Origin: Gammaproteobacteria bacterium
GTDB taxonomy: Bacteria; Pseudomonadota; Gammaproteobacteria; Chromatiales; Chromatiaceae
Length of the DNA stretch: 24,729 bases
Assembly: GCA_030620735.1 (NCBI GenBank)
Contig: JAUXDV010000004.1
Location: 1-24,729 of the forward strand
Direction: 5' to 3'
In this document: piece after piece, positions 21,421-24,729 of the stretch
Layout of the letters: every line of letters starts with the position of its first letter
Position numbering within the stretch: position 1 is the stretch's first letter
The notes under the pieces: model-generated
What the model was told of the DNA's origin: nothing
What the model saw: only the letters and a program-made list of their open reading frames with translations
Database searches by the model: none
Made by a program: the position numbers and the translations under genes

Positions 21421-21942
21421 ATGTTTGATAAAACCCCAAAAACCCCAAAAGCCACCAATGTTTCCAAAAGCGCCATGAGAACAAAGTCTGGCTCTGCTGC
21501 TAAGAGCGCCTCACCAGCCTCTGTTGCAAAGACTCCCTCAGCTGCGTCTGCCAAACCAACCAGGGAACAATCGACAACTATCGGCGCATCGATCAAAATC
21601 AAAGGTGAACTCTCCGGCAAAGAAGACCTTGTCATTGAAGGCACCGTGGAAGGTACTATCCAGCTGAAGGAGAATAGTATCTCCGTCAGTGAGAAAGGCA
21701 AGGTTCAGGCTGATGTGTATGCCAGGAGCATTATCGTTAAAGGTGAACTCTCTGGTGATCTCTATGGAACCGAAAGTGTCACCATCGCCAGCTCCGGGAA
21801 GGTCAGCGGGAATATCATTGCACCCAGGGTGGTCTTGGAAGACGGCGCTAAATTCAAAGGAAATGTCGATATGGACAGCAAACCTGCCATAGCGAGCCGC
21901 ACCTCGGATACTATTTCTGCAAAAAAAGCATCAAACGGCTGA
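21421..21942 (+). CDS. Bactofilin
   Basis: A 173-residue bactofilin (DUF583/bactofilin family), a self-polymerising cytoskeletal protein. The beta-helix core is about residues 52-152 and shows the regular triangular repeat: TTIGASIKIKGELSG, EDLVIEGTVEGTIQL, ISVSEKGKVQADVYA, SIIVKGELSGDLYG, SVTIASSGKVSGNIIA, RVVLEDGAKFKGNVDM. The N-terminal tail of about 50 residues is rich in Lys, Ser, Ala, Pro and Thr and is probably disordered, as is the C-terminus. Tails like these often mediate membrane or partner binding. No LytM/M23 peptidase gene, a frequent bactofilin neighbour, is nearby; elyC, an envelope gene, is next. The weak ribosome-binding site AGG precedes ATG 21421. Confidence 0.95.
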   Translation: MFDKTPKTPKATNVSKSAMRTKSGSAAKSASPASVAKTPSAASAKPTREQSTTIGASIKIKGELSGKEDLVIEGTVEGTIQLKENSISVSEKGKVQADVYARSIIVKGELSGDLYGTESVTIASSGKVSGNIIAPRVVLEDGAKFKGNVDMDSKPAIASRTSDTISAKKASNG

Positions 21943-21965
21943 CCAGGTCATCATAACCATCCCCC

Positions 21966-21997
21966 GGCATGTGGAAAATGAGGGTTTTCCACATGCC
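21966..21997 (+). terminator. Perfect 13-bp hairpin after bactofilin gene
   Basis: GGCATGTGGAAAA (21966-21978) and TTTTCCACATGCC (21985-21997) are perfect complements around a 6-nt loop. It starts 23 nt after the bactofilin stop. No T run follows the stem, although the 3' arm itself begins with TTTT. It could be a terminator, a 3'-end stabiliser or a protein-binding palindrome. Confidence 0.45.
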
Positions 21998-22069
21998 AGC
22001 CAGTAGTCAATCTCTCTCCCCTCTCTTTACGGCCCTTATCCCCGGACTGGTTTCTGCGGCTGCCTGAAT

Positions 22070-22837
22070 ATGGAAATGAGTTCGATACTTTTCATTGTTA
22101 AAAAAATCATCTCGATGCTGCTGACGCCTCTCTCGGTCGGGTTGATGCTGATCCTTATCGCGCTCTATTTTCTGTATAAGAAAAACCTCAAAATGAGCAG
22201 GATCTTTATGATCTTCTCATTGTTGTGGATAGCCGTCATGAGCTATACCCCTTTTTCGGAATTGCTGTTGACTCCGCTTGAATCACACTACCCCGCACTG
22301 CAGGAGTTTCCGCAAGATATTGGCTACGTGTTGGTGCTGGGCGCCGGTCATACGACTAACGAAAATTTACCGCTGACATCTCAACTGGGCCGCTCGGCGA
22401 TGTTCAGACTCGCAGAGGGGATCAGGATTCTACGCCAGCTCGATGATGCAAAACTGATCGTTTCCGGATACTCCGGTACAGACCCGACGCCGCATGCACT
22501 GATGCAGAAAAACATGGCTGTTTTGCTCGGAGTCAGAGAGGAACAGATCATTGCCCGCTATGCGCCGAAAGACACAAGAGAGGAGGCGGTTGATGCCAAA
22601 ACAGTTGTCAACAACCAGAACTTTATCCTCGTGACATCGGCCTCTCATATGCCAAGAGCCATGGAGATCTTCAATGATGAGGGGTTGTATCCCTACGCTG
22701 CGCCGACTTACCACCTGGCGAAACATTCAGAGGATGGTTTTTTCTTTCCTGATGCACACGGATTGATGAAGAGCGAAACAGCCATGCATGAATACATCGG
22801 TATGCTGTGGCTGGAGATTGTCAGGCTGGTGAAATAA
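22070..22837 (+). CDS. elyC: ElyC/SanA/YdcF-family envelope protein (DUF218)
   Basis: A 255-residue inner-membrane protein matching E. coli ElyC (about 259 residues) in length and layout. Two transmembrane helices lie at about 13-35 and 44-62. A periplasmic DUF218 domain follows (about 84-240): DIGYVLVLGAGHTTNE, LPLTSQLGRSAMFRLAEGIR, AKLIVSGYSGTD, ARYAPKDTREEAVDA, FILVTSASHMPRAMEIF, and a C-terminal segment ending ETAMHEYIGMLWLEIVRLV. ElyC is linked to peptidoglycan synthesis and undecaprenyl-phosphate carrier use. The frame has ATGs at 22070 and 22076; the first is used. The neighbouring bactofilin and CAP lipoprotein genes also point to envelope functions, but there is no tight operon. Confidence 0.85.
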   Translation: MEMSSILFIVKKIISMLLTPLSVGLMLILIALYFLYKKNLKMSRIFMIFSLLWIAVMSYTPFSELLLTPLESHYPALQEFPQDIGYVLVLGAGHTTNENLPLTSQLGRSAMFRLAEGIRILRQLDDAKLIVSGYSGTDPTPHALMQKNMAVLLGVREEQIIARYAPKDTREEAVDAKTVVNNQNFILVTSASHMPRAMEIFNDEGLYPYAAPTYHLAKHSEDGFFFPDAHGLMKSETAMHEYIGMLWLEIVRLVK

Positions 22838-22851
22838 CAGCCCGTCTACGA

Positions 22852-23433
22852 TTAATAGGGTCTCTCCCCCCTGTAATTACCTGGCGGGTCGTAGTTGCAA
22901 ACCCACAGTTGCGACTTGTCCCGGCAGACTGCTTTGGCGCAGCCGACCTCCCGTGTATCGCGCCACACAACCTGGGTGTAGTGCCCGCATATTTTCCCCC
23001 GCTTGCAGCTGTTGCTTCGATAGCGGTAGTCACGCTTCTCGTTGGCCCATATATCAGTGATCATTTGAGGCGTCATGCGGTAAAGCGCACTCCTGCCATC
23101 TGACCAGCGCGTCGGGCCAACCCATAAGAGATTTTCACCATATTGTTGAGCGAATCTGCCTTTACCAGGCCGGTGTTTCATGCGGCAGTTGTTTCTCTTG
23201 CGCAGCTGATTCGCCCATTGCTGCGCATAGCTTGCCAGTTGCGGCGACCATTTGAGGGAAGGCAGGCGATGTCGTGCGCGAACGGCGTTGTGAGCAGGGA
23301 CGAAATCTTCAAGGGGATCATTGCCGGAGAGAGGGAGAGTGACAGATGCCAGGGATCTCTCTGCTGTCATAGTGCAGCTGCTGATGGACAGCGCAGCCAT
23401 AAATAGCAGGATGTGTCGAGGAGCGAAGCGCAT
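22852..23433 (-). CDS. CAP/SCP (PR-1-like) lipoprotein
   Basis: A 193-residue secreted CAP-superfamily protein. The N-terminus is a lipoprotein signal with lipobox ISSC, Cys20 being the acylation site. The CAP fold is complete and of the eukaryote-like PR-1 type: AHNAVRARHRLPSLKW (47-62), YGENLLW (98-104), ITDIWANEKRDY (125-136), CGHYTQVVWRDTREVGCAKA (149-168) and WVCNYDPPGNYRGERPY at the very end. The tetrad H48, E100, E132 and H151 that lines the CAP cavity is present. Several further Cys suggest disulfides. The role of bacterial CAP proteins is mostly unknown. It converges with elyC, 14 bp apart. Confidence 0.92.
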   Translation of the reverse strand: MRFAPRHILLFMAALSISSCTMTAERSLASVTLPLSGNDPLEDFVPAHNAVRARHRLPSLKWSPQLASYAQQWANQLRKRNNCRMKHRPGKGRFAQQYGENLLWVGPTRWSDGRSALYRMTPQMITDIWANEKRDYRYRSNSCKRGKICGHYTQVVWRDTREVGCAKAVCRDKSQLWVCNYDPPGNYRGERPY

Positions 23434-23451
23434 TGATCAAGAGTCGTCTAA

Positions 23452-23538
23452 AGTTTGCAGTCGTCAGTATGCAGTTTGCAGGAAAGAATAACAACAGAGA
23501 GATGTGTCAAGACGGTTGATGTTTCTGCCTGCATACTG
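23452..23538. repeat. Intergenic repeat between CAP gene and mutL
   Basis: AGTTTGCAG occurs twice (23452-23460 and 23473-23481). CAGTATGCAG (23465-23474) and CTGCATACTG (23529-23538) form a perfect 10-bp inverted repeat with a 54-nt spacer. It lies between the divergent starts of the CAP lipoprotein and mutL, ending 13 nt before the mutL ATG. Whether it is regulatory or a mobile repeat remnant cannot be told from one copy. Confidence 0.55.
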
Positions 23539-23551
23539 GCACAATGACCAC

Positions 23552-24729
23552 ATGAAATCCGAATCTGAAATCTCATCTGCATCCTCGCGTCGAATCCATG
23601 CGCTTCCAACGGTGCTTGTCAATCAGATTGCGGCCGGTGAGGTCGTCGAGCGTCCGGCATCGGTGGTCAAGGAGCTGGTTGAAAACAGCCTGGATGCCGG
23701 CGCAACACAGATTGATGTCAGCGTGGAGCAGGGCGGCATCAAGCGCATGCAGATCCGTGACAATGGATGCGGTATCCATGCCGACGATCTGGCGCTGGCT
23801 CTGTCACGCCATGCAACCAGTAAACTGCAGAGCCTCGAGGAGCTGGAACGTATCAGCAGTATGGGGTTCCGCGGGGAAGCGCTGCCCAGTATTGCTTCTG
23901 TTTCGAGGCTCACCATGGCTTCACGCGCCCTGGGTGAGGAGCAGGCTCACTCGATCAGCTCTGATGGTGAAATAATGCCTGCCGCGCACCCGCAGGGAAC
24001 GACGCTTGAAGTGCGGGATCTTTTCTACAATACACCGGCGCGGCGCAAATTCATGCGCACCGAAAAGACCGAATTCAGGCATATCGATCAACTGCTTCGC
24101 CGTCTGGCGCTGTCACGATTTGATGTCGGTTTTTCGCTCACGCATAATCGCCGCCAGATTTTTTCACTGCCGGCTGTTACGCAGACCGCCGGCAATGATC
24201 AGCGTATTGCCAGCCTGCTGGGGCAGGGGTTTGTTGACAATGCGCTCTGTTTTGAGCATGAAGCCGTGGGACTGCGTTTGCGCGGCTGGGTTGGCCTGCC
24301 CACATTTTCCCGCTCACAGGCCGATATGCAGCACTTTTTTGTCAATGGGCGTATGGTGCGCGATAAGCTGGTGACGCATGCAATTCGCCAGGCCTACCGG
24401 GATGTCCTGTTTCACGGGCGTCATCCTGCCTATGTGCTCTATCTTGAACTTAATCCGGTGTTGGTGGATGTCAATGTCCATCCAACAAAGCATGAAGTGC
24501 GTTTTCGTGAAGGCAGACTGGTGCACGATTTTCTGTTCCGTACATTGCATCAGGTGCTTGCGGATGTTCGCCCTGGAGAGCAGAGCAATACGCAGCAGTT
24601 TCAAGCGGCAGCCACTGCCTCAACGGATCCAGGGTTGTCGCCGGCAGCTGATTTTAGCGCTGCAAGCGCTTCGCAGCAGCGCTTTCCACTGAATACTCGT
24701 GAGCAGCGGCCTGCGGCGTATCGGGCGTC
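23552..24729 (+). CDS. mutL: DNA mismatch repair protein MutL (N-terminal part)
   Basis: The N-terminal ~392 residues of MutL; the gene runs off the window end. MutL links MutS recognition to strand incision in mismatch repair. The GHKL ATPase domain is clear: NQIAAGEVVERPASVVKEL with ELVENSLDAG (catalytic E41 and Mg-binding N45, matching E29 and N33 of E. coli), DNGCGI (70-75), MGFRGEALPSIASV (104-117) and GTTLEVRDLFYNTPARRKF. The transducer domain follows with FFVNGRMVRDKLVTHAI and VDVNVHPTKHEVRF. The end present is an Ala/Gln/Ser-rich linker. The chosen ATG gives a 12-residue extension over E. coli MutL; no strong ribosome-binding site is visible. Confidence 0.96.
   Translation, partial: MKSESEISSASSRRIHALPTVLVNQIAAGEVVERPASVVKELVENSLDAGATQIDVSVEQGGIKRMQIRDNGCGIHADDLALALSRHATSKLQSLEELERISSMGFRGEALPSIASVSRLTMASRALGEEQAHSISSDGEIMPAAHPQGTTLEVRDLFYNTPARRKFMRTEKTEFRHIDQLLRRLALSRFDVGFSLTHNRRQIFSLPAVTQTAGNDQRIASLLGQGFVDNALCFEHEAVGLRLRGWVGLPTFSRSQADMQHFFVNGRMVRDKLVTHAIRQAYRDVLFHGRHPAYVLYLELNPVLVDVNVHPTKHEVRFREGRLVHDFLFRTLHQVLADVRPGEQSNTQQFQAAATASTDPGLSPAADFSAASASQQRFPLNTREQRPAAYRA

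Overview
The window is a gammaproteobacterial chromosome segment. It starts inside rpoS and ends inside mutL. Evidence for the group: a gammaproteobacterial-type rpoS, the gene order pyrG-kdsA-eno-ftsB-ispD-ispF, an E. coli-like elyC, and LPS (Kdo) synthesis. The menaquinone genes, the Tat-exported desulfoferrodoxin-like protein, the DUF3179 protein and the intergenic palindromes would fit a Chromatiales-like or sulfur-oxidising lineage. That placement is inference only. No rRNA, tRNA, CRISPR array, intact insertion sequence or prophage was recognised.

Layout. (1) 1-549: 3' end of rpoS. (2) 4002-601, minus strand: a short coiled-coil-like protein, a periplasmic-binding-protein/OmpA fusion, a membrane-anchored VWA protein with a degenerate metal site, and a YqaA-family membrane protein. 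This looks like a small, uncharacterised envelope gene set. (3) 4242-7478, plus strand: menB, menA, menC and menI, tightly packed. menE follows on the minus strand (10684-9254). Between them sit a secreted DUF3179 protein and a hicA-hicB toxin-antitoxin pair with its own strong promoter and a palindrome on the -35 box. Together these men genes cover the pathway from SHCHC to demethylmenaquinone; menF, menD and menH are not here. (4) 10794-13387: a small membrane protein, a Tat-exported desulfoferrodoxin/superoxide-reductase-like protein with a clear terminator, the peptidase mtfA, and an unknown secreted protein. (5) 13577-19152: pyrG-kdsA-eno-ftsB-ispD-ispF, mostly overlapping or abutting, supplying CTP, Kdo-8-phosphate, glycolytic enolase, a divisome subunit and two isoprenoid steps. 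(6) recQ on the minus strand, then a bactofilin, elyC, a CAP/PR-1 lipoprotein (minus) and the 5' part of mutL.

Most housekeeping genes are intact and ordinary. The points worth a second look are: the VWA plus PBP-OmpA pair; the desulfoferrodoxin-like protein that keeps its iron ligands but lacks the usual Glu-Lys lid; the hicAB promoter/palindrome arrangement; and at least four structured intergenic repeats, at about 13396-13488, 16050-16126, 16232-16336 and 23452-23538. The 105-bp imperfect palindrome upstream of eno looks like a REP/MITE-type element.
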